In this document: piece by piece, positions 42,302 to 50,401 of the stretch
Layout of the letters: each line of letters opens with the position of its first letter
Numbering within the stretch: position 1 is the first letter of the stretch
NCBI RefSeq assembly: GCF_001620055.1
Contig: NZ_LQGY01000035.1
Location: forward strand, 24,819 to 88,818
Direction: 5' to 3'
Source of the DNA: Agromyces sp. NDB4Y10
Lineage (GTDB): Bacteria > Actinomycetota > Actinomycetes > Actinomycetales > Microbacteriaceae
Length of the DNA stretch: 64,000 nucleotides
The notes under the pieces: model-generated
What the model saw: the letters and a program-made list of their open reading frames with translations, nothing else
Told to the model about the DNA's origin: nothing
The model's database searches: none
Translations under genes and position numbers: made by a program

Positions 42302-43291
42302 GTGGACGGCTGGATCACGGCGGGCGACGGCACGCTGACCGCATCGCCGCTGCCGGATCCCGAACCGGCGGGCGACGAGCTCGTCGTCGAGGTGGTCGCG
42401 TGCGGGGTGTGCCGCACCGACCTGCACGTGATCGACGGCGAGCTGGCGGCCCACCGCTCCCCCGTGGTCCCCGGCCACCAGGTGGTGGGGCGCGTCGTCG
42501 GCGTCGGTCCGCGCGTGCAGCGGGTGCGGCAGGGCGACCTCGTCGGCATCGCCTGGCTCCGCTCGACGTGCGGCTCGTGCCGGTGGTGCCGCTCGGGCCG
42601 CGAGAACCTGTGCCCGGCGGCGACGTTCACCGGCTGGGACGCCGACGGCGGATACGCCGAGTACGCCACGGTCTCCGAAGCGTTCGCCTACCCGCTGCCG
42701 GCCGACGCCGACCCGGTGGCGATCGCCCCGCTGCTCTGCGCGGGCATCATCGGCTACCGGGCGCTGCGGCGCGCGAACCTCCCGCCGGGCGGGCTGCTCG
42801 GCATCTACGGCTTCGGCTCGAGCGCCCACCTGACCGCCCGGCTCGCGATGGCGGCGGGGGCGACGGTCGCGGCGATGACCCGCGGCGCGGCGAACCGCGA
42901 GCTCGCGCGCGATCTCGGCGCGGCCTTCGTGGGCGACGAGCGCGCGGACCCGCCCGAGCCGCTCGACGCGGCGATCGTGTTCGCGCCCGCGGGCGACCTC
43001 GTGCCGGTCGCGCTGCGTGCGACGACGCGCGGCGGCACGGTCGTGGTCGCCGGCATCCACCTGAGCGACGTCCCGGCGATGACCTACGCCGAGCACCTGT
43101 TCCTCGAGCGCGACCTGCGCAGCGTCACCGCGAACACCCGGGCCGACGGCGACGAGTTCCTGCGGGTCGCTCGCACGCTCGGGCTGCGGGCGACGGCGAC
43201 GCCGTACGCGTTCGACCGGGCGCCCGAGGCGGTCGACGACCTGCGCTCGGGGCGGGCGTCGGGTTCGCTCGTGCTCGTGCGCGACGCCTGA
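42302..43291 (+). CDS. Zinc-dependent alcohol dehydrogenase family protein
   Basis: A 329-residue MDR-superfamily dehydrogenase. Catalytic zinc ligands are CGVCRTDLH (Cys and downstream GHQVVGRV His), and a structural-zinc cluster CGSCRWCRSGRENLC is present. The Rossmann fold begins GGLLGIYGFGSSAHLTARLA, with GFGSS in place of the more usual GXGGXG. It resembles the AdhP-like 'zinc-binding alcohol dehydrogenase' group. GTG at 42302 has GGGAGGA about 6 nt upstream. No pathway partner is adjacent; cofD follows 39 bp downstream with its own promoter. Confidence 0.9.
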   Translation: MDGWITAGDGTLTASPLPDPEPAGDELVVEVVACGVCRTDLHVIDGELAAHRSPVVPGHQVVGRVVGVGPRVQRVRQGDLVGIAWLRSTCGSCRWCRSGRENLCPAATFTGWDADGGYAEYATVSEAFAYPLPADADPVAIAPLLCAGIIGYRALRRANLPPGGLLGIYGFGSSAHLTARLAMAAGATVAAMTRGAANRELARDLGAAFVGDERADPPEPLDAAIVFAPAGDLVPVALRATTRGGTVVVAGIHLSDVPAMTYAEHLFLERDLRSVTANTRADGDEFLRVARTLGLRATATPYAFDRAPEAVDDLRSGRASGSLVLVRDA

Positions 43292-43318
43292 TCAGGGAGA
43301 CGGCCTGGGCGCGGGCGA

Positions 43319-43324
43319 TAGCGT
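43319..43324 (+). promoter_or_regulatory. -10 hexamer TAGCGT of cofD (leaderless)
   Basis: TAGCGT ends 6 nt before the ATG at 43331. Confidence 0.6.
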
Positions 43325-43330
43325 GGAGCG

Positions 43331-44395
43331 ATGCGGATCACGGTGCTCGCGGGCGGGGTCGGAGGTGCCCGGTTCGTGCGCGGCCTGCGCGAGGAGTGCG
43401 CGCGACGGTGGCCGGCCGGACCGGGCGCGACGCCCGCCGCCGACGGCACGCCGGCGACCGCCGCCGAGCTCACCGTCGTCGTGAACACCGGCGACGACCT
43501 CTGGCTCGCGGGCGTGCGGCTCATGCCCGACTTCGACTCCCTCCTGTACGCCCTCGCGGGCGTGAACGACGTCGAGCGCGGCTGGGGTCGCGCGGGCGAG
43601 ACCGAGCGCGTCGCGGCCGAGCTGCGCGAGTGGGGCGTCGGCTGGCCGTGGTTCACGCTCGGCGACCTGGACCTCGGCACGCACCTGGCGCGCACGTCGT
43701 GGCTGCGCGACGGGCTCACGCCCTCCGAGGTGGCCGACCGGCTGCAGCGGCGGTGGGCGCTCGGCGTCCGGCTCCTGCCGGCGACCGACGCCGAGGTCGA
43801 CACGCACGTGCGCATCGACCCCGCGTCGCCCGACGCCGACGGGCGCGACGAACTCCACTTCCAGGAGTGGTGGACCCGGCACCGCGCCGCGATCCCCGCC
43901 CTCGGCTTCACGCAGCACGGCATCGCCGCCGCACGACCCGCACCGGGCGTCGAGGCGGCCATCGCCGACGCCGACGTCGTCCTGCTCGCCCCGTCGAACC
44001 CGGTGGTGTCGATCGGCACGATCCTCGCCGTCCCGGGCATCCGCGAGGCGGTCGCCGCGACCGCGGCGCCCGTCGTCGGCGTCTCCCCCATCATCGGCGG
44101 GCGCGTGGTGCGCGGCATGGCCGACGCGTGCCTGTCGGCCATCGGGGTCGAGACGGATGCCGCGGCCGTCGCCCGGCACTACGGCGCACGTCGCGCCGCC
44201 GACGTCGACCCTGCGGCGACGGGCCTGCTCGACGGGTGGCTCGTCGACGAGACCGATGCGGCCGCGGTGCCCGCGCTCGAGGGCGAGGGCATCGCCGCGG
44301 CATCCGTGCCCCTCTGGATGCGCGACCTCGACACGTCGGCCGCGCTCGCCGGCGACGCGCTCGACCTCGCCGAACGCGTGCGCACCGGCCGCTGA
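43331..44395 (+). CDS. cofD: 2-phospho-L-lactate (or phosphoenolpyruvate) transferase CofD/FbiA
   Basis: Transfers the phospho-lactyl or phosphoenolpyruvyl group from its GDP-activated form to the deazaflavin Fo, giving F420-0 or dehydro-F420-0. The 354-residue protein has the family hallmarks VLAGGVGGARFVRGL at the N-terminus, VVNTGDDLWLAGVRLMPDFDSLLYALAG, GDLDLGTHLART and SPIIGGRVVRGMADACL. The matching activating enzyme (cofC) and ligase (cofE) are encoded 13-16 kb away. FbiC, which makes Fo, is not in the window. Confidence 0.95.
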   Translation: MRITVLAGGVGGARFVRGLREECARRWPAGPGATPAADGTPATAAELTVVVNTGDDLWLAGVRLMPDFDSLLYALAGVNDVERGWGRAGETERVAAELREWGVGWPWFTLGDLDLGTHLARTSWLRDGLTPSEVADRLQRRWALGVRLLPATDAEVDTHVRIDPASPDADGRDELHFQEWWTRHRAAIPALGFTQHGIAAARPAPGVEAAIADADVVLLAPSNPVVSIGTILAVPGIREAVAATAAPVVGVSPIIGGRVVRGMADACLSAIGVETDAAAVARHYGARRAADVDPAATGLLDGWLVDETDAAAVPALEGEGIAAASVPLWMRDLDTSAALAGDALDLAERVRTGR

Positions 44396-44462
44396 TCCGC
44401 GTCAACCCCGCGCGGGCGAGCGCCGCGACCCGTAGCGTCGCCCGGAGATCGGAGGCGGACGC

Positions 44463-45500
44463 ATGCGCATCGTCATCGTCGGGGCGACCGGCAACGTGGG
44501 AACGGGCCTGCTGCGGCGGCTGCAGGAGTCGGAGCAGGAGCACGAGCTCGTCGGCATCGCGCGCCGGCGACCGAACGCCGGCACGGCGCCGTACACGGGC
44601 GTGCAGTGGCATGAGGCGGATGTCTCGGACCCGCGTTCGCGCGGGCGGCTCGCCCGGCTCTTCGCCGGCGCCGACGCGGTCGTGCACCTCGCCTGGCTGC
44701 TCCAGCCGAACCGGCGCGAGCGCGTCATGCGGGCGACCAACGTCGACGGGCATCGGCACGCGATCGCCGCGGCGGTCGACGCGGGCGTGCCGCACCTCGT
44801 CGTCGTGACCTCGGTCGCCTCGTACAGTCCCGGCCCGAAGGCGACCCGGGTCGACGAGCGCTGGCCGACCGGCGGCGTGCACACGTCGCACTACAGCCGG
44901 CACAAGGCGGCGACCGAGCGGATGCTCGACGCCCTCGAGCGGAACCACCCGCAGGTGCGCCTCACCCGCGTGCGACCCGGGTTCGTGTTCCAGCGGGATG
45001 CCGCGGCCGAGCTCGCGCGCCTCTTCATCGGCCGGCACCGCCCGAGTCGGTGGCTCGGCCGCATCCGCCTGCCCGTCCTGCCGGTCCCCCGTCGCGCCGT
45101 CGGCCAGGCGGTGCACGCCGACGACCTCGGCGACGCGATCAGGCGCATCGTCGAGCAGCGCGCCGGCGGGGCGTTCAACATCGCCGCCGAGCCCGTGCTC
45201 GACCCCGAGGCGCTCCGCCGCGTGCTGGGCGCCCGTGCCGTCGTGCCGGTGCCGTTCGAGGTCGCCCGGAGCGCGGTGTGGGCGAGCTGGGCCCTCGGCA
45301 TCCACGCGACCGACCCCGGCTGGCTGGACCTCGCGGCCACCGTGCCGGTCATGTCGACCGAGCGGGCGCGGACCGAGCTCGGCTGGCAGCCCAGGCACCG
45401 ATCGACCGAGGCGCTGCGGGAGGTGCTCGACGGGATCGGCGAGGGCGCCCACGTGCTGGCCTCGCCGCCACTCTCCCCGTCGTCGCCGCCATCGGCATAG
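44463..45500 (+). CDS. NAD-dependent epimerase/dehydratase family protein
   Basis: A 345-residue extended short-chain dehydrogenase/reductase. The NAD loop is GATGNVGTGLLRRL; the catalytic pair is Ser in VTSVASYSPG and YxxxK in YSRHKAATERML. VRPGFVFQRDAAAELARLF precedes the substrate domain. The substrate is probably a nucleotide sugar or related compound. It is preceded by a GGAGGC ribosome-binding site and follows cofD by 67 bp, but nothing ties it to F420 chemistry. Confidence 0.9.
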   Translation: MRIVIVGATGNVGTGLLRRLQESEQEHELVGIARRRPNAGTAPYTGVQWHEADVSDPRSRGRLARLFAGADAVVHLAWLLQPNRRERVMRATNVDGHRHAIAAAVDAGVPHLVVVTSVASYSPGPKATRVDERWPTGGVHTSHYSRHKAATERMLDALERNHPQVRLTRVRPGFVFQRDAAAELARLFIGRHRPSRWLGRIRLPVLPVPRRAVGQAVHADDLGDAIRRIVEQRAGGAFNIAAEPVLDPEALRRVLGARAVVPVPFEVARSAVWASWALGIHATDPGWLDLAATVPVMSTERARTELGWQPRHRSTEALREVLDGIGEGAHVLASPPLSPSSPPSA

Positions 45501-45514
45501 ACTGGTCCGGACCG

Positions 45515-45532
45515 CCGGTCGGGCTTGACCGG
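45515..45532 (+). other. Hairpin in the leader of the F420-0 importer operon
   Basis: CCGGTC - GGGCTT - GACCGG, extendable through a G-T wobble to 9 bp. It follows the epimerase stop (45500) and a TAGACT hexamer at 45498-45503, so it could be a terminator, an attenuator, or a leader structure. Confidence 0.4.
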
Positions 45533-45610
45533 TGGGGTCGGCCCGGGATTGGGCCGCGATTCGCCGACGTCTGTCGGGATCCCGAACACGCACGCCATCC
45601 CGGAGGTTCC

Positions 45611-46630
45611 ATGCCCGCATCGCCCCGCCCCGCCCGCCGCGCCGTCCGTCGTTCCGGCGCGATCGTCGCCGCCGCGGCATCCGTCGCCCTGCTCGCCGGG
45701 TGCGCCGCCAGCGCCGACGCCGGCACCGACTCGCAGGGCACCACGGATGCCGCCGCGTCCGGGTACCCGCTCACCATCGACAACTGCGGCACCGAGGTGA
45801 CGTTCGAGCAGGCCCCCGAGCGCGTCGTGACCATCAAGTCGTCGACGCTCGAGCTGCTGCTCGCGCTCGGCCTGGAGGACCGCATCGTCGGCGCCGCGTT
45901 CACCGACGGACCCGTGCCGGAGGAGTACGCCGACGCCGCGGAGGGCATCGAGACGCTCTCCGACCGGGTGCCGTCGCAGGAGGCGACGCTCGCCGCCGAG
46001 CCCGACCTCGTGTTCGCCGGATGGGAGTCGAACCTCACCGCCGAGGGCGCGGGCGACCGGGCCACGCTCGAGCAGCTCGGCGTGCGCACCTACGTCGCGC
46101 CCGCCGCGTGCCAGGGCGAGGGCTACCGGCCCGATCCGCTCACCTTCGACGGCGTCTTCGCCGGGTTCGAGCAGGCCGGCGAGATCTTCGGCGTGACGGA
46201 TGCCGCGGCCGACCTCGTCGCGGAGCAGCGCGCCGCACTCGACGCCATCGAACCGAGCGACGCCGGGCTCACCGCGCTCTGGTACTCGTCGGGCGACGAC
46301 CAGCCGTTCGTGGGCGCGGGCACCGGTGCGCCGCAGATGATCATGGAGGCCGCCGGGCTCGAGAACGTGGTCGCCGACGTGCGCGACTCGTGGACCTCGC
46401 TGTCGTGGGAGGCCGTCGTCGACGCGGACCCCGACGTGATCGTGCTCGTCGACGCGGCCTGGAACACCGCCGAGTCGAAGATCGCCAAGCTCGAGGGCAA
46501 CCCGGCGACCGCCGCGATGCCGGCCGTGCAGCAGGGCCGCTACGTGATCGTCGACTTCCCCGCCACCGAGGCCGGCGTGCGGAACGTCGACGCCGTCGCC
46601 GCGATCGTGGAGCAGCTCGGGGCGCTCTGA
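45611..46630 (+). CDS. Putative F420-0 ABC transporter substrate-binding lipoprotein
   Basis: A 339-residue cluster A-II (BtuF/FhuD fold) lipoprotein with Cys31 in LLAGC. The segment CGTEVTFEQAPERVVTIKSSTLELLLALGLEDRI and AACQGEGYRPDPLTFDGVF fit the actinobacterial family named for putative F420-0 uptake (TIGR03868, from memory). The substrate has not been proven; siderophores or cobalamin are the alternatives by fold. Location 1.2 kb after cofD supports the F420 link. SD GGAGG lies 5 nt before the ATG. Permease and ATPase genes follow with overlaps. Confidence 0.85.
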   Translation: MPASPRPARRAVRRSGAIVAAAASVALLAGCAASADAGTDSQGTTDAAASGYPLTIDNCGTEVTFEQAPERVVTIKSSTLELLLALGLEDRIVGAAFTDGPVPEEYADAAEGIETLSDRVPSQEATLAAEPDLVFAGWESNLTAEGAGDRATLEQLGVRTYVAPAACQGEGYRPDPLTFDGVFAGFEQAGEIFGVTDAAADLVAEQRAALDAIEPSDAGLTALWYSSGDDQPFVGAGTGAPQMIMEAAGLENVVADVRDSWTSLSWEAVVDADPDVIVLVDAAWNTAESKIAKLEGNPATAAMPAVQQGRYVIVDFPATEAGVRNVDAVAAIVEQLGAL

Positions 46631-47715
46631 TGACGGTGCAGGCGAGCAGGTCGACGGATGCCGCGGGCGCGGCGTCCCGTCGACCCGCGCGCGCCGCGCG
46701 GCGCGGCGGGCCCGCGCGTGCGATCGGCGCGGGCCTCGCGCTCATCGGGCTGCTCGCGGCATCCGTCGTGCTCGCCGTGACCATCGGCCCCGCCGGGCTC
46801 GCACCGGCCGACGTGCTCGCCTCGATCGCCGCGCACCTCGGACTCGGCGAGGCGACGCTGTCGCCGCTGCGCGACGGCATCGTCTGGGAGCTCCGGATGC
46901 CGCGCGTGCTCACCGCCGCCGCGGTCGGCGCGGGCCTCGCGATCTGCGGCGTCGTCATGCAGGCGCTGACCCGCAACCCGCTCGCCGACCCGTACCTGCT
47001 CGGACTCTCGTCGGGCGCGTCGGTCGGCGCGGTGGTGGTGCTCGTGCTCGGCCTGGCCGTGGCGCTGCCGGTCGCGGCGTTCGCCGGGGCGCTCGCGGCC
47101 CTCGCGGCGACGCTCGGTCTCGCCCGGGCCGCGGGAGGGCTCAGCCCGACGACCACCGTGCTCGCCGGGCTCGCGGTCTCGGCGGTGTTCGGCGCGATCA
47201 CGAGCCTCGTCATCTTCTGGAGCGCCACGAACGACAGCTACCGTGAGATCCTCAACTGGCTGCTCGGGTCGCTGTCCGGCGCCGACTGGGCCGCCGTCGT
47301 CTTGGCCGGAGGCGCGCTGCTCCTCGTGGGCGTGCCGCTGCTGACGACGGGACGCACGCTCGACGCCTTCGCGTTCGGCGACACCGCGGCATCCGCCCTG
47401 GGCGTGCACGTGCCCCGCACGCGGGCGCTGCTGCTCGTCGCGACGGCCCTGCTCACGGGTGCGCTCGTCGCGGTGAGCGGCGCGATCGGGTTCGTCGGGC
47501 TGATCCTCCCGCACGCGGTGCGACTCGTGGTCGGCTCGCGTCACCGCGCGCTGCTGCCGCTGTCGGCGCTGGCCGGCGCGGTGTTCCTGATCTGGGTCGA
47601 CACGGGCGCCCGCACGCTCTTCGACCCGCGCGAACTGCCGGTCGGCATCCTCACGGCCCTCGTCGGCGGGCCCGTCTTCGCGGCGCTCATGCTGCGCGCC
47701 CGGAGGACCCCGTGA
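46630..47715 (+). CDS. Putative F420-0 ABC transporter permease
   Basis: A 361-residue FecCD-family permease with about ten transmembrane helices, including the hallmark ELRMPRVLTAAAVGAGLAICGVVMQALTRNPLADPYLLGLSSGAS and GFVGLILPHAVRL. It begins in a TGATG overlap with the binding-protein stop. A 35-residue Arg/Ala-rich cytoplasmic start precedes helix 1. It resembles TIGR03869 as I recall. Confidence 0.88.
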   Translation: MTVQASRSTDAAGAASRRPARAARRGGPARAIGAGLALIGLLAASVVLAVTIGPAGLAPADVLASIAAHLGLGEATLSPLRDGIVWELRMPRVLTAAAVGAGLAICGVVMQALTRNPLADPYLLGLSSGASVGAVVVLVLGLAVALPVAAFAGALAALAATLGLARAAGGLSPTTTVLAGLAVSAVFGAITSLVIFWSATNDSYREILNWLLGSLSGADWAAVVLAGGALLLVGVPLLTTGRTLDAFAFGDTAASALGVHVPRTRALLLVATALLTGALVAVSGAIGFVGLILPHAVRLVVGSRHRALLPLSALAGAVFLIWVDTGARTLFDPRELPVGILTALVGGPVFAALMLRARRTP

Positions 47716-48602
47716 GCGCGCTGCGGCCCGGAGCGGGCCTCGAGGCGTCCCGGGTCTCGTTCGCACGCGGCTCGCGGCTCGTCGTCGACGGCGTGGACAT
47801 CACCGTCCCCCGCGGCGCGGTCGGGGCGCTCCTCGGCCCGAACGGCGCCGGCAAGTCGACGCTGCTCCACCTGGTCGCGGGCGTCGAGGCAGCGGATGTC
47901 GCGGCGCTCACCCTCGACGGCGACGACCTCGTCTCGCTGCGCCGCCGTGAGCGCGCCCGCCGGATCGCGCTCGTCGAGCAGGACGTCCAGGCGCCGACCG
48001 GCCTCCGGGCGGACCACGTCGTCGGGCTCGGACGGATCCCGCACCAGTCGGCGTGGGGCGGTGACACGTCGCGCGACCGCGAGATCGTCGCGCGCTCGAT
48101 GCTCGCCGCGGGCGCCGCCGAGTTCGCCGAGCGCCGCTACGACGAGCTCTCGGGCGGCGAGCGCCAGCGCGTGAACCTCGCCCGGGCGCTCGCGCAGGAG
48201 CCCGAGCTCCTGCTGCTCGACGAACCGACGAACCACCTCGACATCCGCGCCCAGCTCGCAACCCTCGGCCTGCTGCGTCGCCTCGCCGACGACGGGCTCA
48301 GCGTGCTCGCCGCGCTGCACGACCTGTCGCTCGCGGCGTCGTACGCCGACCACGTCGTGGTGCTCGCGAACGGCGCCGTGGTCGCCGCCGGGCCGCCCGC
48401 GGCGGTACTCACGCCCGAGCTGATCCGCACGGTGTGGGGCGTGGAGGCGCACGTGCTCCGGCATCCGTCGACCGGTCGGCCGCTCATCGCCTTCGCCGAG
48501 CGGGCGGACGGGCATGCCGCCGCGGCGTCGACGGACGGGGCCGACGCGGCGGCGACATCCGTGATCGCGGGCCCGGGCGGGCCGGAGGGGTTCGCGCCGT
48601 AG
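47712..48602 (+). CDS. Putative F420-0 ABC transporter ATP-binding protein
   Basis: A 296-residue FecE/BtuD-like ATPase: Walker A GPNGAGKST, Q-loop LVEQDVQAPTGL, signature LSGGERQRVNLARAL, Walker B LLLLDEPTNHLD, switch LHDLSLA. It ends with a low-complexity Ala/Gly/Pro tail of about 40 residues. The GTG start overlaps the permease stop (GTGA). It resembles TIGR03873 from memory. Confidence 0.88.
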   Translation: MSALRPGAGLEASRVSFARGSRLVVDGVDITVPRGAVGALLGPNGAGKSTLLHLVAGVEAADVAALTLDGDDLVSLRRRERARRIALVEQDVQAPTGLRADHVVGLGRIPHQSAWGGDTSRDREIVARSMLAAGAAEFAERRYDELSGGERQRVNLARALAQEPELLLLDEPTNHLDIRAQLATLGLLRRLADDGLSVLAALHDLSLAASYADHVVVLANGAVVAAGPPAAVLTPELIRTVWGVEAHVLRHPSTGRPLIAFAERADGHAAAASTDGADAAATSVIAGPGGPEGFAP

Positions 48603-48628
48603 GGCGGTGACGCGCGGCTCGTCGGGCG

Positions 48629-48634
48629 TAGCCT
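48629..48634 (+). promoter_or_regulatory. -10 hexamer TAGCCT of the kinase-like gene (leaderless)
   Basis: TAGCCT ends 6 nt before the ATG at 48641. Confidence 0.55.
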
Positions 48635-48640
48635 GAGGCC

Positions 48641-49123
48641 ATGAGCGGGCTGAGCGACAACCGGCGGGTCCTCGTCGAATCGGTGGCGGAGGAGTTCCTG
48701 CACAATTCGCGGCGCGGGCGGCGCCTGGTCGCGGTCGAGGGCGCGTCCGACGCGCCCGCCGCGAGGTTCGCGGACGACCTCGCGACGATCCTCGGCGAGC
48801 GCGGCCAGCACGCGGTGCGGGTCTCGCTCGGCGACGTCGACGAGGCGACGCTGCGCCGCGACACGATCGAGCCGTTCCGCGCGGGCACGCTGCCCGGCGC
48901 GGACGAGGACGCCGTGCTGGTCGTCGACGGACGACGGCTGCTGAACGACGCCGTCCGCGGCGTCTGGCACTTCACGGTGTGGACGCTGGCGGGCGACGAC
49001 CTGCCGCACTCGGGCGTGAACGTCGACGTCGACGTGACCGACGAGGATTCCCCGAAGCGGTACTTCTACGACCTCTGCAAGCTGCCGCCGAGCTTCGGCG
49101 AGCGCCGCCCCGCGGCGTCCTAG
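48641..49123 (+). CDS. Degenerate uridine-kinase-like protein without Walker A
   Basis: A 160-residue protein whose order of segments follows actinobacterial uridine kinase-like NTPases (VAVEGAS..., FADDLATILGERG, VRVSLGDVD, WHFTVWTLAGDD, YDLCKLPP). Where an active enzyme has GXXGXGK(S/T), this one has EGASDAPAARFADD, lacking the Lys and Thr that bind phosphates. It is therefore unlikely to phosphorylate nucleosides and may be a regulatory or structural remnant. It is expressed from its own leaderless promoter. The family call is by eye and moderate. Confidence 0.7.
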   Translation: MSGLSDNRRVLVESVAEEFLHNSRRGRRLVAVEGASDAPAARFADDLATILGERGQHAVRVSLGDVDEATLRRDTIEPFRAGTLPGADEDAVLVVDGRRLLNDAVRGVWHFTVWTLAGDDLPHSGVNVDVDVTDEDSPKRYFYDLCKLPPSFGERRPAAS

Positions 49124-49201
49124 CCGCGGCATCCGCTCGCGTCGCGGTATCCGCTCACCGCCGGTCTGTGCTCGAGCCGAGCCCGGGTGCAGGATGGGGC
49201 C

Positions 49202-49828
49202 ATGAGCGAGCGCGGTATCCCGGTGACCACCGTCGACGAGCTGGAGGCGATCGTCGGCACGCCGCTGCCGCGCGTCGCGGAGAAGACGCGCGATCGCCTG
49301 CACGAGGTGGACCGGGAGTTCCTCGCCGCGGCACCGCTCGCGTTCGTCGCGACGAGCGACGATGCCGGCCGCCTCGACGTGTCGCCGAAGGGCGACCCGG
49401 CCGGATTCGCGCTCGTGCTCGACGACACCACGATCGTGCTGCCCGAGCGGCCCGGCAATCGGCGCGTCGACGGGTTCCGCAACATCCTGCGCAATCCGCA
49501 CGTGGGGCTGCTGTTCGTCGTGCCGGGCCGCGGCGACACGCTGCGCATCAACGGGCGCGCGACGATCGTGCGCGATGCGCCCTTCCTCGACGACCTGGTC
49601 GTGCGGCGCCACCGGCCGGAGCTGGCGCTCGTCGTCGACGTCGAGGAGGTGTTCTTCCACTGCTCGAAGGCGTTCCTGCGCTCGCGCACGTGGGAGCCCG
49701 AGACGTGGCATCCGGAGGCCGTGCGACGCCGTGCGCTCATCGCGAAGGCGATCGAGCAGCCCGCGGCCCCGCTCGAGGAGCTCGACGAGTACTACGGCCC
49801 GTCGTACGCCGAGCGGATCTACGGGTAG
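49202..49828 (+). CDS. PPOX-class FMN flavoprotein (MSMEG_1061-like)
   Basis: A 208-residue split-beta-barrel flavoprotein of the pyridoxamine-phosphate-oxidase superfamily. LAFVATSDDAGRLDVSPKGDPAGFALVLDD, LPERPGNRRVDGFRNILRNPHVGLLFVVPG and HCSKAFLRSRTWEPETW match the MSMEG_1061 group, which is FMN-dependent as I recall. Substrate unknown. ATG at 49202 has CAGGAT 6 nt upstream; an in-frame start at 49187 would include that hexamer. The methyltransferase follows by 6 bp. Confidence 0.85.
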   Translation: MSERGIPVTTVDELEAIVGTPLPRVAEKTRDRLHEVDREFLAAAPLAFVATSDDAGRLDVSPKGDPAGFALVLDDTTIVLPERPGNRRVDGFRNILRNPHVGLLFVVPGRGDTLRINGRATIVRDAPFLDDLVVRRHRPELALVVDVEEVFFHCSKAFLRSRTWEPETWHPEAVRRRALIAKAIEQPAAPLEELDEYYGPSYAERIYG

Positions 49829-49834
49829 GCGCGC

Positions 49835-50392
49835 GTGGGCACCGACGCGGCATCCGTCCCCGAGCGCGTGCGCTGGGCCGTCGACGTGCTCGCGCCGCAG
49901 CCCGGCGAACGCGTGCTCGACATCGGTTCGGGCACGGGCGCGTCGGTCGGGCTGCTGCTCGAGCGCCTGGCGGCGACGGATGCCACGGGGCGGCCACCCG
50001 TCGTGGCGATCGACCGGTCGGCGACCGCCGTGGCGCGCATCCGCGAGCGCGTCGCCGACGCCGCGGCGTCCGTCGAGGTGGTACTGACCCCCTTGGCCAC
50101 GCTGGACGCATCGCTCGGCCCGTTCGACGCCGCGTTCGGCGTCAACGTCAACGTGTTCTGGACCTCGGCCGCGGTCGCCGAGCTGCGGGCGCTGGCCGCC
50201 GCCGTCCGGCCGGGCGGTCGCCTGCTCATCGCCTACGGCATCGGTCCGGTGCCGCTCGCCGATGCGGGGCACCTCGACGGCGTGGAGGCGGCGATCCGGG
50301 CGACGCCGTGGTTCTCGGTGACCGACCGCCTCGCGGCCGAGCACGGTTCGGGGATCCTCGCCGAGCGCACCGCAGCCCCCGTCGCCGGGTGA
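49835..50392 (+). CDS. Class I SAM-dependent methyltransferase
   Basis: A 185-residue methyltransferase with motif I VLDIGSGTGASVGLLL, an acidic ribose loop after VVAIDRS, motif II FDAAFGVNVNVFW and motif III VRPGGRLLIAYG. No substrate-recognition domain is present, suggesting a small-molecule substrate. GTG at 49835 lies 6 bp after the PPOX gene, so both are probably one transcript. Confidence 0.85.
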   Translation: MGTDAASVPERVRWAVDVLAPQPGERVLDIGSGTGASVGLLLERLAATDATGRPPVVAIDRSATAVARIRERVADAAASVEVVLTPLATLDASLGPFDAAFGVNVNVFWTSAAVAELRALAAAVRPGGRLLIAYGIGPVPLADAGHLDGVEAAIRATPWFSVTDRLAAEHGSGILAERTAAPVAG

Positions 50393-50401
50393 TCGTGCCG
50401 G

